Assembly: GCA_013812805.1 (NCBI GenBank)
Contig: JACCSV010000163.1
Span: 1 to 29,143, forward strand
Length of the DNA stretch: 29,143 nt
Direction: 5' to 3'
Source: Sphingomonas sp.
GTDB lineage: Bacteria > Pseudomonadota > Alphaproteobacteria > Sphingomonadales > Sphingomonadaceae
Shown here: piece after piece, positions 18,223-25,981 of the stretch
How the letters are laid out: every line of letters starts with the position of its first letter
Numbering within the stretch: the first letter of the stretch is position 1
Translations under genes and position numbers: made by a program
Notes under the pieces: generated by a model
The model's input: only the letters and a program-made list of their open reading frames with translations
Databases searched by the model: none
Told to the model about the DNA's origin: nothing

Positions 18223-18326
18223 CTCTCGGTCTCCGTTTGTTCCCTCGCCCCTCGACTGCCACAAAGCGTGCGATTCGACCAGTGCCGCGCTTGCTCCAGG
18301 GGCCCCTGTTCCTTACCTGTTCGCGA

Positions 18327-20660
18327 GTGCCCGAATCCGCTGCAGCAACGCCCGAAGCGCCCTGGCTCGCGGGCCTGAACCCGCCGCAGCGCGAGGCGGT
18401 ACTGACCACCGAAGGCCCGGTGCTGGTTCTCGCCGGCGCCGGCACCGGCAAGACCGCGGCGCTCACCGCCCGCCTGGCCAACCTCATCGCCACTCGGAAA
18501 GCCTGGCCGAGCCAGATCCTCGCCGTCACCTTCACCAACAAGGCGGCGCGCGAGATGAAGGAGCGAGTCTCGACCATCTCCGGCGGCGCCATCGAGGGCA
18601 TGCCGTGGCTCGGCACCTTCCACTCGGTCGCCGCGCGCATGCTCCGCGCCCATGCCGAGCTGGTCGGCCTGAAGAGCAACTTCACGATCCTCGACACCGA
18701 CGACCAGCTGCGAGTCCTCAAGCAGCTGATCCAGGCGTCGAACCTGGACGAGAAGCGTTGGCCCGCCCGCCAGCTTGCCGGTATGATCGACCGTTGGAAG
18801 AACCGCGGCTGGACCCCGGCGCAGGTCGACGCCGGCGAGGCCGAGAGCTTCGGCCCGGGCCGCGGCCGCGAGCTTTACGCGGCGTATCAGGAGCGCTTGA
18901 AGACGCTTAACGCCTGCGACTTCGGTGACCTGTTGCTGCACATGCTCGAAATCCTCCGCCGTCACCCCGACGTGCTGGAGCAGTACCGCGACCGCTTCCG
19001 CTACATCCTCGTCGACGAATATCAGGACACCAACCACGGCCAGTATGAATGGCTGAAGCTGCTCGCCGAGCCGCGCAGCAACCTGTGCTGCGTCGGCGAC
19101 GACGACCAGTCGATCTATTCCTGGCGCGGCGCCGAAGTCGCCAACATCCTCAAGTTCGAAAAGGATTTTTCCGGCGCAAAGATCGTTCGGCTCGAGCAGA
19201 ATTACCGCTCGACAAGCCACATCCTCGCCGCTGCCGACGGGGTCATTGCCAACAACGCCGGGCGCCTTGGTAAGACCTTGTGGACCAACAAGGGCGACGG
19301 CGACAAGGTCAAGGTCATCGGCATTTGGGACGGCCCCGAGGAAGCGCGCCGCATCGGCGAGGAGGTGGAATCCGCGCAGAGCCGCGGCCGGCCGCTCAGC
19401 GACATTGCCATCCTCGTTCGCGCCCAGTTCCAAACCCGCGAGTTCGAAGAGCGCTTCATCGCCATCGGCCTGCCCTATCAGATCATCGGCGGATTTCGCT
19501 TCTACGAGCGCGCCGAAATCCGCGACGCGCTCGCTTACCTGCGCCTGATCCACCAGCCAGCCGACGACCTCGCCTTCGAGCGGATCGTCAACACCCCCAA
19601 GCGCGGCCTTGGCGACAAAGCGGTGGCGCGGATCCACGCCGCATCGCGAGCGACCCAGCAACCGTTGCTGCTGGCTGCAGCGGCAATGCTCGACAGCGAC
19701 GAGCTTACCCCGCAGGCGCGCCGGTCGCTCGGACGCTTCGTCGGCGACATCGCCCGCTGGCGGCAGATGGCCAGCGAGCTTCCGCACGCCGAGCTGGCGC
19801 GCATCATGCTAGACGAAAGCGGCTACACCGCCGCGCTGCAGGCGGAGAAAAGCGCCGAGGCCGCCGGCCGCCTGGAGAACCTCGCCGAGCTGGCCCGCGC
19901 AATGGAGGAATATGAGAACCTCTCGGGCTTCCTCGAGCATGTCAGCCTGGTGATGGAAAATGACGAGGACCGCGGCCGCGACAAGGTCACGATCATGACC
20001 ATCCACGCCGCCAAGGGATTGGAGTTCGACACCGTTTTCCTGCCCGGATGGGAGGAAGCCATCTTCCCCTCGCAGCGCGCGCTCGACGAGGGCGGGTTGA
20101 AAAGCCTCGAGGAGGAGCGCCGCCTCGCCTACGTCGCGATCACCCGCGCCCGGCGCAAGTGCACGATCCTCCACGCCGCCAACCGCCGAATCTACGGCCA
20201 GTGGACCAGCAGCCTGCCAAGCCGCTTCGTCGCCGAGCTTCCGGCCGACCACATCGACCAGGAAACGACGATGAGCGGCGGCGAAAGCCTGTGGCGAGCG
20301 CAATGGAGCGAGCGCGCCGATCCCTTCGCCCACCTCGCCGCCGCCCAAAGCAATCGAGCCAGCACCCGCGGCCCCGGCTGGCAGCGCGCGATCTTCTCGG
20401 CGGGGTCGGAGGGCGCCGCAGCCCGTTCGTCCCGAGCGCAGTCGAAAAGCGACCCCTACGCCCGCCCCCCGCTGGACGTGAAAGCCTCGGCCATCAGCCT
20501 TGGCAACAAAGGCCGCGACGATCTTACCCTGGGCCAGCGCGTCTTCCACGAGAAATTCGGCCACGGCACCATCGCGGCGATCGAAGGCAACAAGCTCGAA
20601 ATCGACTTCGAGCACGCGGGAAGGAAGAAGGTGCTGGACAGCTTTGTGACTACGACTTGA
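18327..20660 (+). CDS. uvrD: UvrD/PcrA-type superfamily I DNA helicase
   Basis: An ATP-driven 3'-5' DNA helicase for nucleotide excision and mismatch repair. About 777 residues from the GTG at 18327, close to the usual 720-780. Motifs in order: Q motif LNPPQREAV (17-25), Walker A GAGTGKT (37-43), Ia AVTFTNKAAREMKERV, Walker B LVDEYQDT, motif III GDDDQSIYSWRGA, IV QNYRST, V MTIHAAKGLEFDTVFLPG, VI YVAITRARRK. The C-terminal Tudor-like tail is present (GQRVFHEKFGHGTI). The start is uncertain: an in-frame TTG at 18237 gives 30 more residues without homology, and neither start has a clear ribosome site. Whether it is UvrD or a second PcrA-like paralogue cannot be told from here. Confidence 0.93.
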   Translation: MPESAAATPEAPWLAGLNPPQREAVLTTEGPVLVLAGAGTGKTAALTARLANLIATRKAWPSQILAVTFTNKAAREMKERVSTISGGAIEGMPWLGTFHSVAARMLRAHAELVGLKSNFTILDTDDQLRVLKQLIQASNLDEKRWPARQLAGMIDRWKNRGWTPAQVDAGEAESFGPGRGRELYAAYQERLKTLNACDFGDLLLHMLEILRRHPDVLEQYRDRFRYILVDEYQDTNHGQYEWLKLLAEPRSNLCCVGDDDQSIYSWRGAEVANILKFEKDFSGAKIVRLEQNYRSTSHILAAADGVIANNAGRLGKTLWTNKGDGDKVKVIGIWDGPEEARRIGEEVESAQSRGRPLSDIAILVRAQFQTREFEERFIAIGLPYQIIGGFRFYERAEIRDALAYLRLIHQPADDLAFERIVNTPKRGLGDKAVARIHAASRATQQPLLLAAAAMLDSDELTPQARRSLGRFVGDIARWRQMASELPHAELARIMLDESGYTAALQAEKSAEAAGRLENLAELARAMEEYENLSGFLEHVSLVMENDEDRGRDKVTIMTIHAAKGLEFDTVFLPGWEEAIFPSQRALDEGGLKSLEEERRLAYVAITRARRKCTILHAANRRIYGQWTSSLPSRFVAELPADHIDQETTMSGGESLWRAQWSERADPFAHLAAAQSNRASTRGPGWQRAIFSAGSEGAAARSSRAQSKSDPYARPPLDVKASAISLGNKGRDDLTLGQRVFHEKFGHGTIAAIEGNKLEIDFEHAGRKKVLDSFVTTT

Positions 20661-20675
20661 AGCGGGCGCCTGGTT

Positions 20676-20700
20676 GAAACCAAGAGCGGCGGTTCTCGTT
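20676..20700 (+). promoter_or_regulatory. Candidate EcfG-like promoter of the lipoprotein L,D-transpeptidase gene
   Basis: GAAAC at 20676-20680 (one mismatch to GGAAC), a 16-base spacer, and a perfect CGTT at 20697-20700. The ATG at 20720 follows after a leader with AAAGGAGA. A short inverted repeat TGGTT-GA-AACCA (20671-20682) overlaps the -35 box. Confidence 0.3.
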
Positions 20701-20719
20701 GAGTTAAAAAGGAGACCCA

Positions 20720-21457
20720 ATGAGACATTCAAGAGCATTTGCAGCCGGGCTGTTGTTGAGCGCGCTGTCCGCTTGCGACGTTACGATCAACTCTGACAAT
20801 TCTGCTGCCGACGCCAATCAGGCCAGTGAAACCGCCCAGCCTGCCCAGCCCGCCACGCCCGACCCGATCGAGCAATTCAACGCCCAGGCGCAGGAGCGAG
20901 CAAGACAACTTGCGCTGCGCGAGGGTAATGAGGAGCAGCGCGCCCAATCGCGGCAGCAGGCGCAGCAGGAGCTCGAGAATCTGCGCTTCGAGGTCGACAT
21001 CAGCGACCGCAAGCTGCGGATGTTTCAGGGAGACGAACTGAAGGGGTCGCGCGATGTCGCGGTAGGCACGAAGGAATGGCCGACGCCAACCGGGTCGTGG
21101 GAATTCCATCGCGTCGACCTCAACCCCGAGTGGAACCCGCCCAAGAGCGAAGACTGGGCGAAGGACGAAGAGCGGCAGGCCCCGGGCTCGGCCGAGAACC
21201 CCATGGGCCGGGCGCGACTGGTCTACCGAATGCCCAACACCGTGCACGGCACCGACGACCTGAATTCGCTTGGCAAAGCCTCCTCCCACGGATCGATCAG
21301 GGTCGCGAACGAGGTGGTGCTTGAGCTGGCAGAGATGCTGCTGAAGGCTGGCGGGTCCTGGGAAGGGCCGAAGTGGTTCCAGCAAATGAGGGAAAGCCGG
21401 ACCGAAGAATTTCAGATCCCGCTCGAGCAGCGTATCCCGATCGAGGTGCAGGAATAG
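20720..21457 (+). CDS. L,D-transpeptidase-family lipoprotein with Ser in place of the catalytic Cys
   Basis: 245 residues. A lipoprotein signal ends LLSALSAC with lipid-carrying Cys19, followed by an Ala/Gln/Pro-rich spacer and a charged coil (about 50-90). The YkuD domain starts near 88 (LRFEVDISDRKLRMF) and has PTPTGSWEFHR, LNPEWNPP, NPMGRARL and HGT. The catalytic segment reads ASSHGSIRVAN: residue 192 is Ser (codon TCG, 21293-21295), where the family has Cys. The remaining motif residues are intact. It may be inactive, a binding protein, or a serine variant. The ATG at 20720 has AAAGGAGA upstream. Confidence 0.9.
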   Translation: MRHSRAFAAGLLLSALSACDVTINSDNSAADANQASETAQPAQPATPDPIEQFNAQAQERARQLALREGNEEQRAQSRQQAQQELENLRFEVDISDRKLRMFQGDELKGSRDVAVGTKEWPTPTGSWEFHRVDLNPEWNPPKSEDWAKDEERQAPGSAENPMGRARLVYRMPNTVHGTDDLNSLGKASSHGSIRVANEVVLELAEMLLKAGGSWEGPKWFQQMRESRTEEFQIPLEQRIPIEVQE

Positions 21458-21636
21458 TTTTCGACGCAGCTGGTGCGCTTTCCGCTCGGGTCGAAGCTCA
21501 TCGTAGCGAGCCCGGGGGTCGCAACCGGAACTGCCACCACAGGGCTCTGTGCCGGGGCAGGGGTGGACTGGGCCCAGGCGCTTGCAAGTGCAACGGCAAG
21601 CAACTCTGCGAACATCACCAACACCTTCAATCGCAA
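21412..21636 (-). CDS. Possible small exported protein, Cys-containing
   Basis: A frame of up to 74 residues (TTG at 21636; an ATG at 21615 has GAAGG 8 bases upstream). A hydrophobic start ending in ALASAWAQ looks like a signal peptide, followed by a Pro/Ala/Val linker and a tail with three Cys (SCVENYSCTSIGIRC). Its 3' end overlaps the convergent L,D-transpeptidase gene by 46 bases. The signal peptide lacks a clear basic start if ATG is used. I do not recognise a family; it could be a chance frame. Confidence 0.35.
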   Translation of the reverse strand: MRLKVLVMFAELLAVALASAWAQSTPAPAQSPVVAVPVATPGLATMSFDPSGKRTSCVENYSCTSIGIRCSSGI

Positions 21637-21723
21637 GAGTTCTGTACCATGGCACCAGATCTCGTGCAGCGGGGCAAAATCGCCGACTCGGCAACTTAAC
21701 CTGAGTTACACCCAATATCCCCG

Positions 21724-21732
21724 TTATCCACA
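21724..21732 (+). other. Single perfect DnaA-box sequence
   Basis: TTATCCACA matches the strict DnaA-box consensus. It stands alone in a short AT-richer stretch upstream of the structured RNA region. No cluster of boxes and no origin genes are nearby, so this is not proposed as a replication origin. Confidence 0.35.
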
Positions 21733-21779
21733 GGCTGATTGCTGCATTTTTCGCTTCCCCGACTCGGGCGGCAGGTGCA

Positions 21780-22140
21780 TTGTCATCAGGTGATCGGGAC
21801 GGCGGTCCCGGCCTCTCCAGACGGTCGGCAACGACAAGACGGTGCGGCGGGTGGCCAAAGGTCCGATCTCTGCGGCAGGCAATTGGCGGATCTCTTCGGA
21901 GGTTTGCCGGGGCCAGCCGGAAGAGGCGCCGGAAGAGATGATCTTCCACTTGCGCGACGCGCGGCAGTCCAGCGTTCTTCGGAACGTGGGACAGCAGAGC
22001 GGGACGCAAGCAGATCATCCCAAGAAGGGCCGCGGAACATCGGCTGGTTTTGACCTTCGGGTCAGGCCGGACGCCAGAAACGGAAGCGAGGCTCCGGCCG
22101 GCGCACCGAAGTAGGGAGGTCTGGCTCTTCGCAAGAGGGA
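21780..22140 (+). ncRNA. Structured RNA region, unassigned
   Basis: About 360 bases without a convincing protein gene but with several strong hairpins. Three close with the very stable C(UUCG)G tetraloop: 21885-21908 (10 pairs, three of them G-U), 21972-21987 (6 pairs, extending with a mismatch) and about 22046-22068 (9 pairs with one bulge). Further hairpins: 21931-21947 (GGAAGA/TCTTCC) and 22125-22137 (CTCTT/AAGAG). The G-U pairs only work if the plus strand is the RNA. Hallmarks of RNase P RNA, tmRNA and SRP RNA were looked for and not found. Ends are uncertain. It may be one transcript with the 6S-like element downstream. Confidence 0.6.
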
Positions 22141-22176
22141 GCTGTTGATGGGAAGCGACGCCTGAGCTGGTGAGCC

Positions 22177-22346
22177 AAAGTTGGCAGACAAGTCCCCTGG
22201 GCTTGATTGCAAATGGCGGCAAATCCTTCGCTCGGCGCAGTGGGGGCTGGCAGCGATGCCGGCCCCCATTTCTGTTGGGGTGCCGAGCTTTGCCTGTTTG
22301 GAACCATGCAGCGGTTTCGCCGTGGACTGTCCGGTCTGATCCCTTT
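22177..22346 (+). ncRNA. ssrS: Candidate 6S RNA
   Basis: 6S RNA binds RNA polymerase holoenzyme by imitating an open promoter. The 170 bases fold into one long rod: AAAG/CTTT (22177/22343), CAGAC/GTCTG (22185/22334), AGTCC/GGACT (22191/22324), a large bubble (22196-22209 against 22301-22323), CAAA/TTTG, GGCAAA/TTTGCC (22218/22289), GCTCGGC/GCCGAGC (22230/22282), TGGGGGC/GCCCCCA (22241/22262). A rod with one central bubble is the 6S plan, and AGTCCCCTGGGC resembles AGUCCCCUGAGC of E. coli 6S. Against it: the usual zapA and ygfA neighbours are absent, and the 5' end is unclear. Confidence 0.5.
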
Positions 22347-22460
22347 CTTCCGGCCCCGATGGGAACCTGACCCTCGATCGCAACGGCTGTTGATCAATTA
22401 GCCATTCCCTCCGAGCGTCGTGTTGAGGACATAATCGGCGCCAGAATCGTTGCAGGCGGC

Positions 22461-22652
22461 ATGCCAGAGGATCGAATCTTCGACGAGCCGGCCTTGGTCG
22501 AAGCGGTGGACGGTTCCGTCCTCCTCAGCTGTCCCGAGGCCGTGGCCGTGCGGATGACGCCAAGTGCAGCCGAGGAAACGTCAGAACGGTTGCTCGAGGG
22601 TGCGATGAAAGCGCGCGGGCAGCGCTACTTCACCGACGACAGCCGAAGCTAG
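22461..22652 (+). CDS. Small acidic protein of 63 residues, function unknown
   Basis: Starts MPEDRIFDEPALVEAVDG, with a strand-like core VLLSCPEAVAVRMTPSAAEET and a helix SERLLEGAMKARGQ. The VRMTP..A.ETS.RL pattern resembles short hypothetical proteins I recall from sphingomonads. The ATG at 22461 has a weak AGGCGG upstream. Its TAG overlaps the stop of the convergent small gene in a shared CTAG. Confidence 0.65.
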   Translation: MPEDRIFDEPALVEAVDGSVLLSCPEAVAVRMTPSAAEETSERLLEGAMKARGQRYFTDDSRS

Positions 22653-22846
22653 GCTGGTTCTCTATCGCCCGACGGGCCGCTGTCGACCCGCGCGACGAAG
22701 CGTTGGCCCTGCCACAACTCGCCCGCGATCGACTTGTTGACAGCTCGCGCCGCCTCGATCGCCGCCGCGTCATCCTCGGCTTCGATCCACTCCGCGGCAG
22801 AAAACCGGCCCCCGCCGTCGATATGATACAACCGGTACGCGCTCAC
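22649..22846 (-). CDS. Small protein of 65 residues, function unknown
   Basis: Starts SAYRLYHIDGGGRFSAAEWIEAEDDAAAIEAAR and has ELWQGQRFVARV near the end. The order strand (YRLYHID), acidic DDAAAI helix, then LW-G-R is a common layout of small sphingomonad proteins of unknown role. It starts with GTG at 22846, with GGCGGGGG about 9 bases upstream. The 127-bp gap to parC (22847-22973) contains an AT-rich stretch near 22890-22920 that may hold the divergent promoters. Confidence 0.75.
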   Translation of the reverse strand: MSAYRLYHIDGGGRFSAAEWIEAEDDAAAIEAARAVNKSIAGELWQGQRFVARVDSGPSGDREPA

Positions 22847-22973
22847 TAGCGAAAACCCCCGCCAGCAATTAGCTACAGCGAAACGCCTACGAAACCAATT
22901 AACAATTTATAACCATCAAAACCGGCGCGGTCTGGCTTTCGCGGGTGCTGAGCGGTTGCTACCCCTGCGACCC

Positions 22974-25196
22974 ATGCAAACCGACGCGCCCAATACCATC
23001 GACACACCATTCGATGCCGCTTTGTCCGAGCGCTACCTCGTCTATGCGCTGTCGACGATAACCGCGCGCTCGCTCCCCGATGTTCGCGACGGCCTGAAGC
23101 CGGTCCACCGGCGGCTGCTGTGGGCGATGCGGCTGCTCCGGCTCGACCCCGCCGGAGCCTACAAGAAATCGGCGCGGGTGGTCGGCGACGTCATCGGCAA
23201 ATACCACCCGCATGGCGACCAGAGCGTCTATGACGCGATGGTTCGCCTCGCCCAGGATTTCGCGCTTCGCTATCCTTTGGTCGACGGCCAGGGCAATTTC
23301 GGCAACATCGACGGCGATAACGCCGCCGCCTACCGCTACACCGAAGCCCGGCTGACCGCGGTCGCCGCGCAATTGATGGCGGGCCTCGACGAAGGCACGG
23401 TCGACTTCCGCTCGACCTACAATGGCGAGGAAGAGGAGCCGGAGGTGTTTCCGGGCCTGTTTCCGAACCTGCTCGCCAATGGCGCCAGCGGCATCGCGGT
23501 TGGAATGGCGACGTCGATCCCGCCGCACAATGTCGGCGAATTGATCGACGCGGCGACCCACCTGATCGACAATCCCAAGGCGGAAGCATCAGCGCTGATG
23601 GATTTCGTCGGCGGGCCCGATTTTCCGACCGGCGGAGTGCTCGTCGACAGTCGCGAGGCGATCGCCAGCGCTTATGTAACCGGCCGCGGCTCGTTCCGAT
23701 TGCGCGCGTCGGTGGCGGTGGAGAAAGAGAAAGGCGGCGGCTGGTACCTGCTGGTCAGCGAGATCCCTTACGGCGTGCAGAAGGGCAGGCTGATCGAGCA
23801 GATCGCAGCGTTGATCGCCGACAAGAAGCTGCCGATCCTCGCCGACGTCAAGGACGAGAGCGCCGAGGAAGTGCGGCTGATCCTCGAGCCCCGGAGCCGG
23901 ACGGTGGACCCGGAGCTGCTGCTCGAAAGCCTGTACCGGCTGACCGACTTGGAAATCCGCTTCCCGCTCAACCTCAACGTGCTCGACGCCAGCCGCACGC
24001 CGCTGGTGATGAGCCTGAAGGAGACGCTGACGTCCTGGCTCGCCTTCCAGTTCCAGGTGCTGGTGCGGCGCAGCGAAGTGCGGATCGGCAAGATCGACGA
24101 CCGCCTGGAGCTGCTCGACGGATTCCTGATCGCCTTCCTCAATCTCGACCGAGTGATCGCCATCATCCGCGGCGAGGACGAGCCCAAGCCGGTGATGATC
24201 GCGGAGTTCTCGCTCAGCGACCGCCAGGCCGAGGCGATCCTCAACATGCGCTTGAGGAGCCTGCGCAAGCTCGAGGAGATGGAGATCGCCAAGGAGCGAG
24301 CGGTGCTGGTCAAGGAGCGCGAGGAGCTTGCCAAGTTGATCGAAAGCCCGGCCCGGCAGCGAACCCGGCTCAAGAAGGACCTGGCCGAGGTCCGGGCAAA
24401 GTTCGGCGACGAGCGCCGGACAAAGCTCGAGGAAGCGAGCGCAGCGCGCGAGCTGGACTGGTCGGCAATGATCGAGAAGGAGCCGATCACCGTCATCCTC
24501 TCCCAACGCGGCTGGATCCGGGCAATGCGCGGTCATGTGGCGCTCGAGGAGATCGCCGAGCTCAAGTGGCGCGAGGGCGACGGGCCGTTCATCCATTTCC
24601 ATGCGCAGACTACGGACAGGCTGGCGCTATTTGCCGCCAACGGCCGGGTCTACACGCTGGCCGGCGACAAGCTCCCCGGCGGCCGTGGCTTTGGAGAACC
24701 GGTGCGGCTGCAGATCGACCTTGCCGGCGAAGTCGACATTGTCACCCTGATGGTCGCGCGCCCGGGGATGAAATTGCTGATCGCCTCGTCGGACGGCCGC
24801 GGGTTCGTGGCTTCGGCGGAAGCGACGCTCGCCGAAACCCGCAAGGGCAAGCAATTGGTAAATTTACGCTCCGGTTCGACCGTGGCCGTGGTTCGTGCGG
24901 TTCCGGACGGCGCCGACTCGCTTGCGGTGATCGGCGACAACCGCAAATTGCTGGTGTTCCCGCTGGCGGAGCTGCCCGAGCTTGGGCGCGGGCAGGGGGT
25001 ACTTCTGCAGCGCTACCGCGATGGGGGCCTCGCCGACGCGATCGCCTTTCGGCTCAGCGACGGTCTCAGCTGGGCACTGGGCGGCGATAGCGGCCGGACC
25101 CGGACCGAAGCCGACCTGACGCCTTGGCGGGCCGCGCGCGGGGCGGCCGGACGGATGCCGCCGATTGGCTTTCCGCGGAGCAACCGCTTCGGCTGA
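22974..25196 (+). CDS. parC: DNA topoisomerase IV subunit A
   Basis: The DNA-cutting subunit of topoisomerase IV, which separates linked daughter chromosomes together with ParE. 740 residues. The winged-helix part has LPDVRDGLKPVHRRLLWAM and GKYHPHGDQSVYDAMVRLAQ; the catalytic Tyr122 is in AAAYRYTEARL. A coiled-coil stretch (about 425-475, rich in Lys/Glu/Arg) and a beta-pinwheel C-terminal domain follow. The short C-terminal domain fits ParC rather than GyrA. The ATG at 22974 is preferred to a TTG at 22956; no clear ribosome site is seen. At the E. coli quinolone-resistance position Ser80 there is Gln, which I believe is usual in alphaproteobacteria. Confidence 0.95.
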   Translation: MQTDAPNTIDTPFDAALSERYLVYALSTITARSLPDVRDGLKPVHRRLLWAMRLLRLDPAGAYKKSARVVGDVIGKYHPHGDQSVYDAMVRLAQDFALRYPLVDGQGNFGNIDGDNAAAYRYTEARLTAVAAQLMAGLDEGTVDFRSTYNGEEEEPEVFPGLFPNLLANGASGIAVGMATSIPPHNVGELIDAATHLIDNPKAEASALMDFVGGPDFPTGGVLVDSREAIASAYVTGRGSFRLRASVAVEKEKGGGWYLLVSEIPYGVQKGRLIEQIAALIADKKLPILADVKDESAEEVRLILEPRSRTVDPELLLESLYRLTDLEIRFPLNLNVLDASRTPLVMSLKETLTSWLAFQFQVLVRRSEVRIGKIDDRLELLDGFLIAFLNLDRVIAIIRGEDEPKPVMIAEFSLSDRQAEAILNMRLRSLRKLEEMEIAKERAVLVKEREELAKLIESPARQRTRLKKDLAEVRAKFGDERRTKLEEASAARELDWSAMIEKEPITVILSQRGWIRAMRGHVALEEIAELKWREGDGPFIHFHAQTTDRLALFAANGRVYTLAGDKLPGGRGFGEPVRLQIDLAGEVDIVTLMVARPGMKLLIASSDGRGFVASAEATLAETRKGKQLVNLRSGSTVAVVRAVPDGADSLAVIGDNRKLLVFPLAELPELGRGQGVLLQRYRDGGLADAIAFRLSDGLSWALGGDSGRTRTEADLTPWRAARGAAGRMPPIGFPRSNRFG

Positions 25197-25256
25197 CGCC
25201 CCTGCCCCCGACGACCGACTTTGGCCGCAGCGCGGGAAGCGGCTAGTAACGCCCGC

Positions 25257-25859
25257 ATGAGGGACAGCACGTCGATTGAGCAGCTGGTTGCGGCGAGCCC
25301 GCTGGCCGCGGTCGTCACCAACCCGCGCAAGCCCGACAATCCGATCGAGGCGGTGAATTCGGCATTTTGCGCGCTGACCGGCTACGGCGCGCACGAGATC
25401 ATCGGCCGCAACTGCCGTTTCCTTTCGGGACCGGAAACCGAGCCGTGGATGACTGCGGAGCTCAGGCTGGCCGTCGCGGAGCGGCGGTCGGCGCTGGTCG
25501 AGATCCTCAATTACCGGCGCGACGGCACTGCATTTCGCAACGGCGTGATGATCACGCCCTTGTTCGGGCCCGAGGGCGAACTGACGTGGTTTCTGGGCTC
25601 CCAGGTCGACCTGGGGCCGGGAGCGACGGGGTCCCTCGTCAGCCGTCGCCAGCGCGCCGAGCATCTCGTCGCCGCTTTGTCGCCGCGTCAGCGCCAGGTG
25701 CTCGAGCTGCTGGCCAGAGGCCTGCTCAACAAGCAGATCGCCGGAATCCTGGAGCTGAGCGAAAAGACCGTGAAAATGCACCGCGCGCTGCTGTTCAAGC
25801 GGCTGGGCGTCACCACCACGGCCGAGGCCATCCGCCTCGCCGTCGAGGCCGGGCTTTAA
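25257..25859 (+). CDS. LOV-HTH blue-light transcription factor, EL222-like
   Basis: 200 residues. A LOV (PAS) sensor at about 5-120 is joined to a LuxR-type helix-turn-helix at about 141-184 (LSPRQRQVLELLARGLLNKQ, then LSEKTVKMHRALL). The flavin signature GRNCRFLSG (50-58) has the photoactive Cys53; Asn85 (NYRRDG), Asn95 and Gln116 (FLGSQ) complete the flavin contacts. This is the layout and much of the sequence of Erythrobacter EL222, which dimerises and binds DNA after blue light forms the Cys-FMN adduct. The ATG at 25257 has no strong ribosome site; an in-frame TTG at 25221 would add 12 residues. Targets are unknown; the DUF378 gene downstream is a candidate. Confidence 0.93.
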   Translation: MRDSTSIEQLVAASPLAAVVTNPRKPDNPIEAVNSAFCALTGYGAHEIIGRNCRFLSGPETEPWMTAELRLAVAERRSALVEILNYRRDGTAFRNGVMITPLFGPEGELTWFLGSQVDLGPGATGSLVSRRQRAEHLVAALSPRQRQVLELLARGLLNKQIAGILELSEKTVKMHRALLFKRLGVTTTAEAIRLAVEAGL

Positions 25860-25981
25860 CGACTACCGGCCAAGGCCCGTATGGTGCGCTGGCGTCCGGT
25901 CGTCCAAATGGCGAGGCAAGCGCCGACCGCGCGGTTCCCTCCGATCATGAGCGCGGCCGGCGCAACCCATTGGAGAAGGCC

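Noticed and set aside
17976..19787. Minus-strand open frame of 603 residues opposite uvrD
   Set aside because: Shadow of the helicase; also runs through the GFA gene in another frame.
21700..22000. Replication origin, suggested by a DnaA box
   Set aside because: Only one box, no AT-rich unwinding region and no origin-associated genes.
20729..22222. Minus-strand open frame of 497 residues
   Set aside because: Spans the antisense of the L,D-transpeptidase gene and the structured RNA region; no recognisable domain.
22310..22333. GGAAC-N16-CGTG as a stress promoter
   Set aside because: It lies inside the 6S-like fold and is far from the next gene; it shows how easily near-matches arise.
21780..22346. 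RNase P RNA, tmRNA or SRP RNA
   Set aside because: The conserved P4 sequences of RNase P, the tRNA-like T arm and tag of tmRNA, and the GGAAGGAAGCAG-type core of SRP RNA were not found on either strand.
22015..22383. Minus-strand open frame of 122 residues in the non-coding region
   Set aside because: Its sequence resembles translated RNA-gene antisense rather than a protein; the G-U pairs show that the other strand is the structured one.
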